A stretch of 64,000 nt of DNA from Atriophallophorus winterbourni (GCA_013407085.1 JACCGJ010000609.1:62001-126000), one strand, 5' to 3'. Positions 18,655-30,760 are shown, numbered from the stretch's first letter. Translations and numbers: made by a program. The notes: generated by a model from the sequence alone, not told the origin.

Positions 18655-18720
18655 TCAAAGTAATTCAAAGTTTTAATAGTTCATAAAGCAAATAATTTAC
18701 AGTAGCCATAGGTTAAAAAT
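18655..18720 (-). mobile_element. CR1-like 3' tail, solo
   Basis: Reverse complement of the conserved 3' tail of the CR1-like group: TAATTCAAAGTTTTAATAG, then AAAGCAAATAATTTACAGTA, then CCATAGG. It is immediately upstream of the next element's ORF1 but in opposite orientation, so it is a separate, severely 5'-truncated insertion. Confidence 0.65.
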
Positions 18721-18845
18721 ATAGGAAATGCATAAAAGCAACACGAATGTTTTATCAATATGGAAAGTCTGTACCTTTATTTGTTCACGCTTCAACATCA
18801 TCTCATCGAAAACCATCGATCGATATTACGTTGCCTACACAAAGC

Positions 18846-20311
18846 ATGTCTCGTCGTGCTAACTTGGACACACAAACACACACGACCGCAAATAAACGCG
18901 AAACGATGACCCAGAAAGCCGTACGACAAAAGTGCCAAAGCTGTACGAAAGGTCTAACTGCGATGGTAAGTGATGTGACTTGTCATGTCTGCTCAGGCAG
19001 AATACATACTAGCTGGGACACGACCTTGACGAAGGAAGCGATAAGTGTAATCAAAGACGATTCTATCGCGGAGTTTGCTATATCTGCTTTGAATGCAGAC
19101 AGAGTTCACGAGGTCTGTGCGACCCAGCAACTGTAGAAACAACCAATCAGGGACTGATCTTAGAGACGCGAATGGTCGCCATTGAATCATGTTTAAAATA
19201 AATCGAACTTAAACCCGATTGCTTGCTAGAAACTAGCATCAAACCAGCGTCCTTTGTACTCAAACAAACAACAAACGACTGTTGTATTTTAAAGAATAAC
19301 ACAGCTATTTCTGAGCAAATGAGATGGAGAAAAGTGGACGATAATGAACCCAGCAACGTGAGTTCCCCACGCCAGCACATATATCAAACTAACGAACACG
19401 TAAACCCGGTACAAACACCGAAATCATGGGCTACCGCAGCTCAAGGCCATTCAGATTCCTGCGCTGATAGCAAAGCATATTTAGCTACTGATTATAATTC
19501 AAGTGGACAAACTACAAAAACCTCGAACAATCGATGAGCCACCCAGTTCCACAACTTAAGTGTAATATGTACGAATATACCAGAACCCGATTCTTCACTA
19601 TTTCAGGCTCGGAAGCAACACGAGCTTAAGGCGTGGTTTGAAATGTGCAAAAGGATCAAAATAAATCAGGTTACACCCACTTCGTTGAATCGACTTACTA
19701 GAAATCGTGATTCGCCACACCATGACAAACCACGATTTCTTAAAATAACCGTAAACAATGAAATGGACTTGGAAGTTAAATTGCTAAACCTATACATGGT
19801 ACGAAGTAGCTCTGCAATACCGTGCCGCGTCTACCCCGATATTCCATGGTGTGAGAGACAAGGCAAAACCACCGAACCTGAACACCCTTCTTCCTCTTAG
19901 TCTCATTGTACTTTGGGTTCCGGAAGCCATAGATGATTCTTTCATTCACGAATCGTAAGTAGTGGAGATTTCTGACAGAATTTATGAAAAATTCCGAGGA
20001 AGTTGCGGTCGATATTTTTGTCTGCCACGATCCCCGAATTACAATGGAACTGGTCCAAATCCACTGAACGTGATTCTTTTAAACAGCGTCACGGTCGATT
20101 GACTAAGATGCAGATGGAAAGCCTTAAAAAAATAAGTTACCTAAGTTATCTAATCCCAGCGTCAAAGTACGAGACAACGCAAATCGATCAAGATCCGAAT
20201 CGAGAACAATTTTCGATTCAGTCACTGAAACAATATCAACAGGAACAAATCTACCCACCCACCCGTTTGATACTAGTGACTACTAGAGCTCAAATTCAAA
20301 AAACTTGTTAA
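18846..20311 (+). pseudogene. CR1-like ORF1 (copy B), broken
   Basis: The likely start is the ATG at 18846 (MSRRANLDTQTHTT), matching the MTRRLTP start of the better copy at 30663. A zinc-finger remnant follows (KCQSCTKGL ... CHVCSGRIHTSWD) in which some ligands are lost. The first repeated domain is seen at about 19550-19860 (NQVTPTSLNRLTRNRDSPHH and PRFLKITVNNEMDL), and 20003-20311 covers the C-terminal part. At least three frame changes separate these blocks. ORF1 proteins of this type bind RNA or chaperone nucleic acid in the retrotransposon particle; that role is known for the family, not shown here. Confidence 0.75.
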
Positions 20312-20329
20312 CCCCGATTCCATAGAAGT

Positions 20330-23180
20330 CGGACCAATAACTTCAGTTTAGACCCCGTTATTACTCACGAAAAATACGATTAAGTGCATCTATACAAACG
20401 CAAATTGCCTTATCAACAAATTAATCGAACTGTCTGAGATTTGTAATAAAACGGCGCCAGACATAGTTGCCATAACAGAAACGTGGTTTCATACCTCATT
20501 GTCTGAAAGTGAACTCTCTTTGCCGAGCATGTCTGTCTTCCTGCGAGACCGTCCAGGTGATTAGGGAAGAGCAGCACTCTATTTCAAGCAATCGTTGATC
20601 TACCTAAAAAATAGACTGATTAATGCTTTGCGCTATGTAACAACGCGGTACAATACTCAAATATAATATGAGATTTCAACTTTCGCCAGCTCTATAGCCG
20701 GGATGATCATCCATCAGAGACACTTGAATATGAACTGCGATCCGCCTTGGATTACGCACCCCTTTTTAACCACGTTTTGGATTTACTCGTATGAGAGGAT
20801 CAGACCAGCCGTCTACCTTGGACCTTATACTTACATCAGATCCCACAGCTGTAGAGAATATAGTTTATAAACCGATAATCGGACGAAGCGATTACGTTGT
20901 CCTATAATTCGAGTACGTTTGTAGCGCTAGGATCAACAGTGACGGTACGAAATGCGTCAGAAGGGTGAACTACCGTGCTCTGTGCCGAGTTAAAAGAGCA
21001 CTAGTTAGTCATTGGTGCTCTCTCTTACAGCGCCTGAAATTTATATTGGAGGAACTTTCAATGTTCGTTTTGAAGAAAACTTCTCAACGTAATAAATTTA
21101 TACTGCGAAGCAGTACTAAAATGTGGATGAAACAAATGGCAATCGCATAGAAGTTTCACATGGCTACAAACACAGCTGATTCTTGTGCACAATTTTCACG
21201 TCTGCGAAGCAAAGTTATCAGCTTAATTCAAGATAATAAACAAGCTTTTCAATCGCAATTGATTGCTCAGATGCACCAGAATCCGAAGCACTTATATAGA
21301 CTCGTGAACGATGGCCTTAAAAACTTCACAGAATCCATTAAACAGAGAGCTTACCTGTTAGCAGACTTATATGCGGAGTTTTTGCGCCGAAATCCACGGA
21401 GCCTGATCAGGAACCAATCATTCGACTTGACTGACCGACCTTAAATGAAGTATTGATTACTCGGCGGGTGTTAGCACAGCACTTACGAAAATTAAACGTA
21501 AAGAAATCTCCAGGACCAGACGAGATAACTCCAAAGCTACTCAAAACCTGCCATGCTTATCTCTCTAAACCTCTATCCTGCATGTTTATTAATTTGCTCC
21601 AAGCTGGTGTGGTGCCAAAAGATTGGAAACTAGGACAAATAACACCCATTTACAAAGGCAGTTGCCATTCTGAAGTTTAACATAACAGGTCAGTGACATT
21701 GCTGTCTTCAAGGTAATTCAAGGTTTTTAATGGTATAAAGAGCAACAAGCTTAACAACAACCATAGGATGGTAAAAATTGAAATCTAAGTGTATAAACAT
21801 TATAAGGAAGTAGATTAAACAGTATATAAGTTTTTGGGAAACGAATAATGCAATAAAAAATTCGTCTAATTTCGTTTTGAATTCATGCAGGCTAGTGGAG
21901 TGAGCAACGGTTGAAGGTAAACTGTTACAAGTAAAACAGACACGGACAGAATAAAAATACCTTCTACAATTCAGGCGAATAGTAACCGCAGAAATAGTGC
22001 AACATTTGGAAACGAACGAACTCTTGACAGTTTCTTAACACGGATTTCGCAGAAATAGTTATTGTCTAACAAATTTACTGACGAGCTTAGACGATTGGAC
22101 GATGGTTTTAGATGCGGGGGGCTGTATTCATGCGTGCTACCTCGACATTTCTAAAGCTTTCGACAGAGCTGATCATAATTTACTTTTGAACGAGCTAAAG
22201 AAACAGGGTATCGTTGGATGACTATATGAATTGTTATGTGACTACCTCAGCAACAGACACATCAGAGTTTGCGTGGACGGCCTATTATCGAAGAAAATCG
22301 ATGTCACTAGCGGTGTTGCACAAGGCTCAGTGCTTGGACCAATACTGTTGCTGATCTAAACGAACGATTTGTCAATAACAAATGATAGTAATATGGTTCT
22401 GTTTGCTGACAATATAAAAGTATAGAGGCCAATCAGTTATGCTTATGATTGTATTTTGTTACAAAATGATATGAATGCTTTGTACATCTGGTCATCCAAA
22501 AATAAACTGCCAATGAATATGCAAAAGTCCAAGATCATTCGAGATCTTGGCTTTTCATATCCATATAAGCTCGGCGATAAAACCTGGAGTACAGCTTGGA
22601 AGAAAAGAACCTGGGTGTCTGGATTTGCGGTTTACAAAAGCGCGTCTCGGCTGCTCGGTATGTTACGGCGGATATTTGGACGGTTTCCTCGGGGTGTTTT
22701 CCTTTCATGATGAACACATATATACATCCGATTCTAGACTATGCTGCACAAGCCTGGGTACCCTGGATCCAAAAAGACATTTTACTTCTGGATCGCTTAT
22801 ATCAGAGAGCCTCTAAGCTTGTTAATGGATTCGAAAAAACGCCATTCACCGAGCGACTCAGACGACTGGGGCTGAAGATACTTGCACAACGGTGAATGCA
22901 AGGCAATCACAAACTCGCATACAAAATAGTTAATACTGTTTCCTACCCCCTGGACATATTATTCCACCTTCGAACGTCCAGCAACAGCCGTGGTCATGGT
23001 TGCACATTGGAAATACCACACTCCAAACGGAACTACGGCAGGTACTTTTATTCGGTGCGTGTTTGTTTTGTTTGGAATTCCCTACCTGCCGATTTGGTAA
23101 GCTCAAACAGTTTATCTATATCCAAATCGAAAATTGATTATGTGAGAGCTAATCCAAATTTTGCCGCCAACAATAAATCT
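20330..23180 (+). pseudogene. CR1-like ORF2 endonuclease-reverse transcriptase (copy B), broken
   Basis: The endonuclease starts near 20370 (IYTNANCLINKLIELSEIC, then VAITETWFHTS with the catalytic Glu) and has a DFN motif at about 20672. The reverse transcriptase begins near 21470 (KSPGPDEITPKLLKTC, GVVPKDWKLGQITPIYKG) and is interrupted at about 21711. It resumes near 21978, with YLDISKAFDRADH (22139) and TSGVAQGSVLGPI (22307), but the catalytic box reads FADN instead of FADD (about 22402). The C-terminal region at 22596-23183 keeps DYAAQAWVPWIQKDILLLDR and YFYSVRVCFVWNSLP. Multiple stops; not functional. Confidence 0.85.
21711..21977 (-). mobile_element. Nested CR1-like 3' fragment inserted in copy B
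   Basis: Reverse complement of a segment also present at about 33476-33765. It starts with the tail motif TAATTCAAGGTTTTTAATGG, passes AACCATAGGATGG and CTAGTGGAGTGAGCAACGGT, and ends at CTTCTACAATTCAGGCG. The host frame reads VTLL before it and IVTAEIVQHLETNELL after it, so about seven or eight codons of host were lost at insertion. Confidence 0.8.
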
Positions 23181-26100
23181 TAAATCTCTCCACGTATGGC
23201 CTGTTGTATAGTCCGGTAATCAGTTTTGTAGCGCGGTGGTATACGCTATGCAGCAAGATCATGTCCTTTTGTAACCACGGGGACCTTGCTTGAAAAGAGT
23301 ACTACATTGGTGGCCTGATATAGGTGTTAATTATTCGTGTTAGTATCTGCTTTGTGAAACTACCGAAGATCATTCTGAGTAGTGCTAAGGTTTGGCAAGA
23401 CTTTTTGTAAACTGTTGAACACTGCCGTGAAGATTTCAAGTTACTGCTAATCCACACACCCAGGATTTTCTCTTCGGTAACCAATGAAAGTTGCTGAGAT
23501 CCCAGAGAGTATGTGAATTCACAGAATTTACCGACGTTTAACATTTTACATTTATGATGTTGAATTGTCGGCAGTTTCGTAAGGACAATTTATGAAGTGC
23601 TTCGATAACTTTTTGTCGAGTTTTGCAGTCTTCTATGATGCATACGCTAGTCCAGAGTTTGATGTCGTTCGCAAATAAAATGATTGTGCTGCGTACAATT
23701 TCAGGTATACCGTTCGCTTACACCAAGAAGAGTATTGGCCACAAGACTGAGTCTTGAGGTATGCCAATTGTAACTTCTACTGGGCTGGATAGTGCTCCAC
23801 CACCTTTAAAACTGATGACTCTACCAGTCAAGTAATTCTGTATCAAGTACATTAATCTGCCGCCCACCCTAAATTGCTCCAATTTCTGTAGCAGTATGCT
23901 GCGGTCAAGACGCTCAAAAGCTTTAGACATATCCAAGTTATAAGCATGGTTAGGGTATCCATGGCTCGAGTCCAGTTATCAAGAGTTATGAGAAGATTGG
24001 TAAGGCAGGTGAGTCTTGTCCTACATCCGTGCTGTGCGATGGAAAGAAGCTTATTTTGTTCCAAATGTCTGATATGTTCGTCAGCTACATATCGCCCAAG
24101 AAGTTTAGAGACCACAGGCAACAACGTAGCTGGTATGTAGTTAGACACATCAGATCGGTTCCCAGCCTTTTTATATCTGAGTGCTTAATCCAATTTTCCA
24201 GTCAGTAAGAACCCTGCTACAACTCAGTGACAGGTTGAAAAGATCATAGAGTGGTCGGAATAGAGCATGGGCGCATTGTTTTAGGGGGAACGGTGTTATT
24301 TCATCAGCACCTGGCGATTTTTTGTATTTGTAGTCTCACCAGGACACTCTCGGGGTTCACCACGATTTCGTGTATTGTGTTAATATGTGATCTGAATGCA
24401 GGCACAACATAACGCTCGTTAGGGTAGAACACTCTATAGTAAAAGTGAACGATTTTGTTGACGGCTTCGAGAGCAGTGTGATGTAGTTCCAGTCGTAGTA
24501 AGTAAATCGGAAACACCTGGCTTTACAGTTCACGATCTGGAAGAGGAGTTCCGGGTTTCGTTCAATTTTATCCATCAGATTGATTTGATGCTCTCCTTTT
24601 TCCTCATGGATAAGTTTAGTAACTTTGTTTCTCAATGAACGGTAGGATTCCCATGATTCAGGTGTTGCCTGCAATATATGGCTTCTCCACGCACAGTTCC
24701 TCAGCTTTTTCCATTTCCGTGTTCGACTCCGGATCACAAATTTGAATAGTTTTTTTAGTTTTTTGAAACATATTTAGAGTATAGTTTTATTGTTTGGTAG
24801 ATTTTCTCAAGTATCGATGACCTGCATTTTTTGACATGAGTGTTAATCGGTGCCCAGTCGGTGACTTCTGGAAGTGCAATTGATAATCAACTGTATCAAT
24901 TATTCGTATAAATTTCTGAGCGTCACTAGCTCTTTTCGCTTCAGATATATAGTCGAGAACAATAACTACCTGATCACTCTTTCCCAGTTTTGCTTCACAG
25001 CGGATATCCTCGATGACATTTTCCTCGCTCATCCGAACAAGATCGAGTAATGACGGTGTGTTTGTACCTCTGAAGCGAGTGTTGATTGAGATGTATTTAA
25101 ATAAAAGAATTTCGTTGATCATTTCGTAGAATAGATGATTAAGACAATTCACCGGTTGTATCTCTCTTTTTAGTTAATTCGGGAGATTGAAGTCACTCGT
25201 GATCAGGAAATTGTTTTGAAATTTGGAAACAACCAGCTATCTTCTCAAGTAAAGTAACAGCGTACGCTTCGTATGCTGACGGTGTTCGGTAAATCAACCT
25301 AACAACACAGTTTCCCCCTATTGCTAATTGAAGTTAATACCACAGTGTATCTTCCAGTATCAAATCGTCGTTCGTGATTGTTATGAACGTTGGGTGTTGA
25401 TCCTAGTAAATAGCAACACCTCCCCCTCCACGGTCCATACGATCAAGATGAAAAAGAAACATGTGTGGAATGGAAATTTCCTCCTCAGCTAATTGCTGAT
25501 TGAACAAGGTTATCGGGAGTGGTGAATATGTTTCACGAAAGTCGATTGTCTCGAGTAGTTCATTTGTTAAGCACTTCGGGATTCGGAAAGTATCGATAAC
25601 CGCTGCATTGCTTGTTTGGGTAGCATTACTAATAAATCTCCACTGTTGTATGTCGTGGTTGGATTTACACTTTGTATCTGAACCGGTGGCATCTTCTGGG
25701 ACATTTAAGACAATAAGGGTGAGTTTATTTCGATCATTTGTTTTCTTTTGGCCCCCTTCCGGTGGCGATTTCACCCGCTCTGACCAGGGCACATCAACAA
25801 ATACACGAAATGTATTTTCCGTGCCGTCCCGTAGCAAGTATGTCGATAGAAGTATGTCTTCTAAATCCTTCTCATTTTGCACTACTAACTGTAGCAGCCA
25901 CGGCTTATCTTGATGTAGCGCTTTGGGGAGACGACTCACGCGAATCAACGAAACCAGATGCATCGCTTTCAAATTCATCCGAGTGCACTATTTCAACCAT
26001 TCAGCCAAGTCATTATGGCGTCTATTCGAGAATAACGTCTCAGTCGACTCTGGCTCGTGGGTGCACGTAACACTAAGCGAAATTCCTTTCGAGGCAACTT

Positions 26101-26282
26101 TGGTTAATGGGGCATTCGACGCGAAAGGTTTCGGCTTTACGGCGTTTTTAACACTCTCCTGGTTGCTGTGCTGTAACAATTCAACATTTTCAAGAGCATG
26201 GTTTGGTGGTGGAAAGTTGTTGGTTGGTTTGTTCAGTTAACATGTTTTAGTCTTGATTAATGGCTCCACAGAATTTGTCACT
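23181..26282 (-). mobile_element. CR1-like retrotransposon copy C, internally deleted, no 3' tail
   Basis: Minus-strand copy with ORF1 remnants (26179-25500), endonuclease (about 25490-24787), reverse transcriptase (about 24737-23590) and C-terminal region (23544 to about 23190). The 3' tail is absent and the copy ends in coding sequence against copy B. At the other end the tail of copy A abuts it at 26283. Confidence 0.85.
23190..26179 (-). pseudogene. CR1-like ORF1 and ORF2 remnants (copy C)
   Basis: ORF1 first and second repeated domains: LHQDKPWLLQLVVQNEKDLE and KLTLIVLNVPEDATGSD. Near 25500 the frame passes directly into the endonuclease segment IPHMFLFHLDRMDRGGGGVA, so ORF1 C-terminus and ORF2 N-terminus are fused by a deletion. 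Endonuclease C-terminus: LGKSDQVVIVLDYISEAKR (His of the usual SDH is replaced by Gln). Reverse transcriptase: LPVVSKLLGRYVADEHIRHL, MDMSKAFERLDRSILLQKLE and GIPQDSVLWPILFLV. The C-terminal part ends with INTYIRPPM and SPWLQKDMILL. Many frame breaks. Confidence 0.85.
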
Positions 26283-26427
26283 TTCAAGATTCAAGATTCA
26301 AGAATTTATGGTTACAAAAAGCACATAGCTTCACAATTACCATATCATAGTAAATATGCGTTCAATAAGAGGTATAAAAAAACAATTATACGATGTCACT
26401 GGAGTCAAGTAATATGCTTACCCTGAG

Positions 26428-29390
26428 TCAATACACAGGCATCGTCAATTCGTTGTGTAACAAATAAGTGTCCAAGGTTCGAGTGAATGTTTGGATACAG
26501 GGAGAGGTGATAATTGCTTCGAGAAGGGCATTCCACAGGAAACAGACACGTACCGAATAGAAATATCGGCGACAATTAGTACGGGAATGGGGAATTTGTA
26601 GTGCCGCTGAGTGGCTACGTGTAATTCCTGATTCACGGTATTTGAATAAATGTTTGAGTGGATGATCTGGAGTATTCAATATTTTGTAAGTAAGGATAAC
26701 GTCACTTCGAAGTCTACGTTGAATGGGAGTGGGGAGCTTTAGCTTTTTCAACATTTCCTCGTATGTACGGTCTCGAAAACCACGCACGAGTTTAGTTGCA
26801 CGATGATATATCCTGTCAAGCAAAAATATATCCTTTCTCATCCACGGAGTCCATGCTTGCGATGCATGTTCCATTGTGGGAATTAAGTAAGTCTTCATGA
26901 TGCTTGGCAACGTTACAGGCGTAAAGGTTCTGAAGATCCGTCGAAGCATACCTAGAAGCTTTGAAGCACGCTGGTAAATGACCTCACAATGCACGCTGTT
27001 CTTTAGGCTGCCACATATCCAGACTCCAAGATCCTTCTCCGATTCGGTCCAGCTCAAAATCGTTTGCCCAAAGTGATAATCGTACTGAAAGTGCTAACCG
27101 ATTTGCAGTAACTTGCATTTTTGAAAATTGAACGGCAGTTTATTTCTAACTGACCATTCGTGTAGTGCATCTAAATCACTTTGCAGTTTTACGCAGTCTG
27201 CAGTTGATTTTATCCGCATCCAAAGTTTAACATCATCCGCAAAAAGAACTACCTTGCATGAGAGCGTCTCAGGTAAATCATTGATGTAAACTAGGAAAAG
27301 CACTGGACCGAGAACGGAACCTTGTGGTACACCACTGGAGGTATTAATGGCTCGTGATTGTACCCCGTTAACTCGAACGGTTGCCTTGCGCCCATTGAGG
27401 TAGCTTTCGAACCATACGAGTAGCTGCCCGTCAATACCAATCTGTTTCAGCTTCCGTAGCAACAGGAAGTGATCAACTCTGTCGAAAGCTTTCGACATAT
27501 CCAGATAGCACGCGTGCACACTGTCTCCTGCGTCAACCGTTTGGGTCCAATCGTTTAATACCGTCAGCAAGTATGTCAAGCAGGAGCGAGCTTTACGAAA
27601 CCCATGCTGGGCGACAGATAGTATATTTTGTGATTCCAAGTGATGAACTATATTTTCCGTCACTATGCGCTCCATCACTTTGGATATCACGGGGAGTAGG
27701 GTGACAGGACGGTAGTTCGCGGGATCTGAACGGATACCACCCTTATAAATCGGTGAAATTACCCCTGTCTTCCACTCTGTTGGAACCACTCCTTCGGTTA
27801 GGGAATGTTGGAACAATTGGCATAGTGGTTCACACAGCTGCTGGTCACAGGATTTTAGTAGTGCTGGTGTTATTCCATCGGCTCCAGGAGATTTCCTAGG
27901 TTCAGTCGACACAAGTGTCTTCGTATAATCGCTGAATTAATCTCAATATCATTCAGTTGTTGAGATACAATCGATGTCAGTAAATTCTCATTCGCCCTAA
28001 CCGTTATCGGGCTAAACACATTTGCATAAAATTGAGCGAGAGTATCAGCCGTTTCCTTTGCTGTGACTGTTAATCCATTCTCAGAAATAACAGGAAACAC
28101 CCCTGGTTTCACACTGGACCGAGCATTGACAATCCGATAGAGAAGTTTAGGGTTTTCTTCCATTTTCAAAGACAGAGAGCGATGGTAATATTGTTTGTCC
28201 TCTTTGGCGAGAGCATTCACTTTGTTACGAATTTTACAAAATTGCTGCCAAGAGGCATCAGTTCTGGTCTTTCGGTGTTCAGTCCAAGCAAAGTTTCGTT
28301 TCCCGAGCCATTTTTGTGCGACTGCGAAGCTTAAATCGGAAGTCACTTGCCCGTCGTTCATCAACAAATCGCGAATTATGATCTATGTTTGATTGAAGTA
28401 TTTTCGTGAGCTCACTGCATTGTGTTTCGGTGTTGTGCTGATCAAGTTCTTGCCAATTTACTAGCCCAAGCGATCCACGTAGACCAGCGTAGTCGATCTT
28501 TCGGAATTGTTTGGAGGACGCACAAACTCGTCTAGCACTGCAAACAAACTCAAAGGCTAGCACCAGATGATCACTCCGACCGAGGGGCGCAATGTAGTCA
28601 ACACCCTCGACTGCTGTTTTCTCTGAAGTAAAGATTAGATCCAAAATGGATGGCAACTCTGATCCTCTTCTATGAGTAAAGTCAAACACATGATTATGCA
28701 GCGGAATCATGTCGATCACCTCACGAAATTTATGATCAAATGTGTGTAGAGGGTGATCGGATCTGGCAAAGAGATGAGGAAGATTGAAGTCCCCATGAGT
28801 AGTAATTGCGAGCTACGCTTCTCTCTGGCGTAATTTAGCGCTTGTAATAACCTGTCATTTTGAGTATCATTCGAGGCTGGAGGGCGGTATATGATTCCAA
28901 GAATGCAATCGTCCTGTGACACATTCGTGAGACTGCACCAGAGGGTATCTTCGAAATCAAGGTTTGGATCGTGAATTTTCATGCACTGAAGCCGTTCGTG
29001 ACAGAATAAAGCCACACCACCACATTTTCTTGGGCGATCGTTCCGTATTAGCATCATGTTGGGGATTGAGAGTTCAATTTCAGTCATACAGGATTGAAAC
29101 CAGGTTTCAGTTACAGCAACGAGGTCTGGCGTGTATCGTTTGCACAGCTCGGTCAGTTCAGTCAATTTGTTGAACAAACTTTGAGCATTGGTATAGATGC
29201 ATTTAAGTGAGTTTTTAGAATGTAACACCGAGTCAGTATTTGTATTTATTGGTCCGACGATGTCGACGTCGGACCGAGATCGTTTTTTGAAGCAATTGGA
29301 AGTAATTTCGCGGGCGAATTCGCACCAGTCTCGGATAATTGCGTAATTAAAGGCTCCAGGTGGACCTGAACAGCGGCTTTTGAGTTGCAC
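26428..29390 (-). pseudogene. CR1-like ORF2 (copy A): APE endonuclease plus reverse transcriptase
   Basis: Endonuclease: IYTNAQSLFNKLTEL (catalytic Asn), VAVTETWFQSC (Glu), GIIYRPPASND, and LGRSDHLVLAFEF (Asp-His). The DFN motif is present but shifted by one extra G near 28790. Reverse transcriptase: KSPGADGITPALLKSC, YLDMSKAFDRVDH, SSGVPQGSVLGPVLFLVYIN, LFADDVKLWMRI with the catalytic FADD intact (about 27230). C-terminal region: KDLGVWICGSLKN, MLRRIFRTF, EHASQAWTPWMRKDIFLLDR and YFYSVRVCFLWNAL. Breaks are one frameshift each near 28790, 28315 and 27900, and one in-frame TAG near 27093. ORF2 overlaps the end of ORF1 by about 145 bases. It would nick target DNA and copy the element's RNA; this copy cannot. 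Confidence 0.9.
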
Positions 29391-30663
29391 AGTCTAACGT
29401 TTTCAAGTAACCTGTTTCTGTTCACTTTTAGCTTGCTTCGAACATCATCCGCCATGCTACTTGAAAGAAACGTAACCTTAAGTGGATTTGCTTCTTTCCC
29501 GTGATAGTTCGGCGAACGAGGTATTCTGTATGTGTCGACAACTACAGAATTTTGGGAACCGATATTCTCGGCTATAAATGACCATTGTTTACGGTCGTGC
29601 TCTTTGTTTTCGAAGCCCGTTGTGGCGCCCGAATTTTCTGGAACGTCAAGCAAAATAATACTCCTTGGTGCTGTTTGATCCCGCCTATTCGGTGCTTTTG
29701 ACCTTTCCCACCAAGGTACGTCAGCATATATACGGTTGTGTAGGTCACTTTGCGTTCGGAGCAAATACGAATTTAGTAGGACATTTTCCATGTCCTTTTC
29801 GTTGGCGAAAGTGATTTTAAGGAGACGTGGTTTATCTTGATTCGGGGATTTCGTATGACGAGTTAATCGATTTACCGAAACGGGGTGAATACTGTCTAGG
29901 CCGATTCGATTACAAACGACGAACCAGTTTTCACGGTCATGCTTTTGCCTTTCTTGAAAGAGCGTCACCTCTGACTCAGGAATATTGGTGCATATTACAC
30001 TTAAATTTTTTATGCGTTTTATCGAATTTTTCTGCTCCCTGTGATATGGAACCGTTTTGCTTTGAACTTCCTCTTTTGCCTGAGGTTTAGGGTTCAATTC
30101 TAACGCCAAACACTTATCACCTTTAGACACCATCTGGGCGAAGGTTAGCTTGCTGGAATGAGACGCGTTCACTTGGAGCTCTTTGGACGTAACCCCTGAG
30201 TCTGGAATCGATGGTACATTATTGACTTTTTTCAACAGTTCCGTCGATTGATGAAGTTCAGATTGCTTTTGTTATCTTGAGCATCATCTGCTTCGGGTTG
30301 AATCGCTGGGGCAATTTTATCCATCAAGAGTGTTTTAAGCCTTTCCTCAATTATTCGATAATTATTTTCTAAAATTTCTAACCGAGTCTCAAGCCTTGCC
30401 TCATAGGCAGAGTTGTGTGGATTGTCGCTAGACTGTTTGCTTCGACATGAAGTGCATATGTAACAGACACTGGGGAAATCCACGTTGTTGATAATCGATG
30501 CCACTTCCTCTGTTAGGGCTTTATCACAATTGACATGTATTTTACTCAGGCAGCCGAAACATTTGACGACATGAGATCTAGCGCTTACCCCTTTGTTGCA
30601 AATTTTGCACACATCACGTGCAGCCTTCTTTGTTTGGGTTTTCGGGGTCAACCTGCGTGTCAT
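29246..30663 (-). pseudogene. CR1-like ORF1 (copy A): zinc finger, coiled coil, duplicated domain
   Basis: The ATG is at 30661-30663 (MTRRLTPKTQTKKA). Residues about 18-67 form a PHD-like C4HC3 finger: CKIC, CFGC, HVNC and CYICTSC supply the eight ligands. A predicted coiled coil follows (EARLETRLEILENNYRIIEE). A single frameshift near 30235-30260 divides the frame. The second part (329 codons) contains two tandem related domains, each with a hydrophobic strand and an NIPES or DVPEN turn, then HDRxxW, IG, a VxRxxR stretch and a KxTF block: positions about 30030-29720 and about 29660-29430. The two look like a duplicated RRM-like fold. The role in the family is RNA binding and particle formation. 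Apart from the one frameshift it is intact. Confidence 0.85.
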
Positions 30664-30760
30664 TGTTTCAATCCGGTGAGGGGTGAATCAGTGCAGTTAT
30701 TGATCGATCGATAACTAGCGGTGGAGTGAATGCGTTGGATCGGAGTTAAGTGATCCAAAC

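Larger units (their letters stand above)
18780..23180 (+). mobile_element. CR1-like retrotransposon copy B, nearly full length but decayed
   Basis: Contains 5' leader, ORF1 and ORF2 in order on the plus strand, split by a nested insertion at about 21711-21977 and missing its 3' tail. The leader has ATCGATCGAT (18818), also seen before ORF1 of the 26-31 kb copy. Its C-terminal coding region ends at about 23180, where it meets another copy in opposite orientation. Confidence 0.85.
26283..30760 (-). mobile_element. CR1-like retrotransposon copy A, best preserved
   Basis: Carries a 3' tail (reverse complement of TTCAAGATTCAAG and the conserved GCTATGTGCTTTTTGTAACC block, 26283-26345), ORF2 (26428-29390), ORF1 (29246-30663) and at least part of a 5' leader with ATCGATCGAT (about 30703-30712). 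Total length is about 4.4-4.8 kb. The 5' boundary is uncertain and could lie further out, up to about 31100. The overlapping ORF1 and ORF2 arrangement and APE endonuclease are typical of the CR1/jockey superfamily. The tail uses a short TTGAA-like repeat rather than poly(A). Confidence 0.9.
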
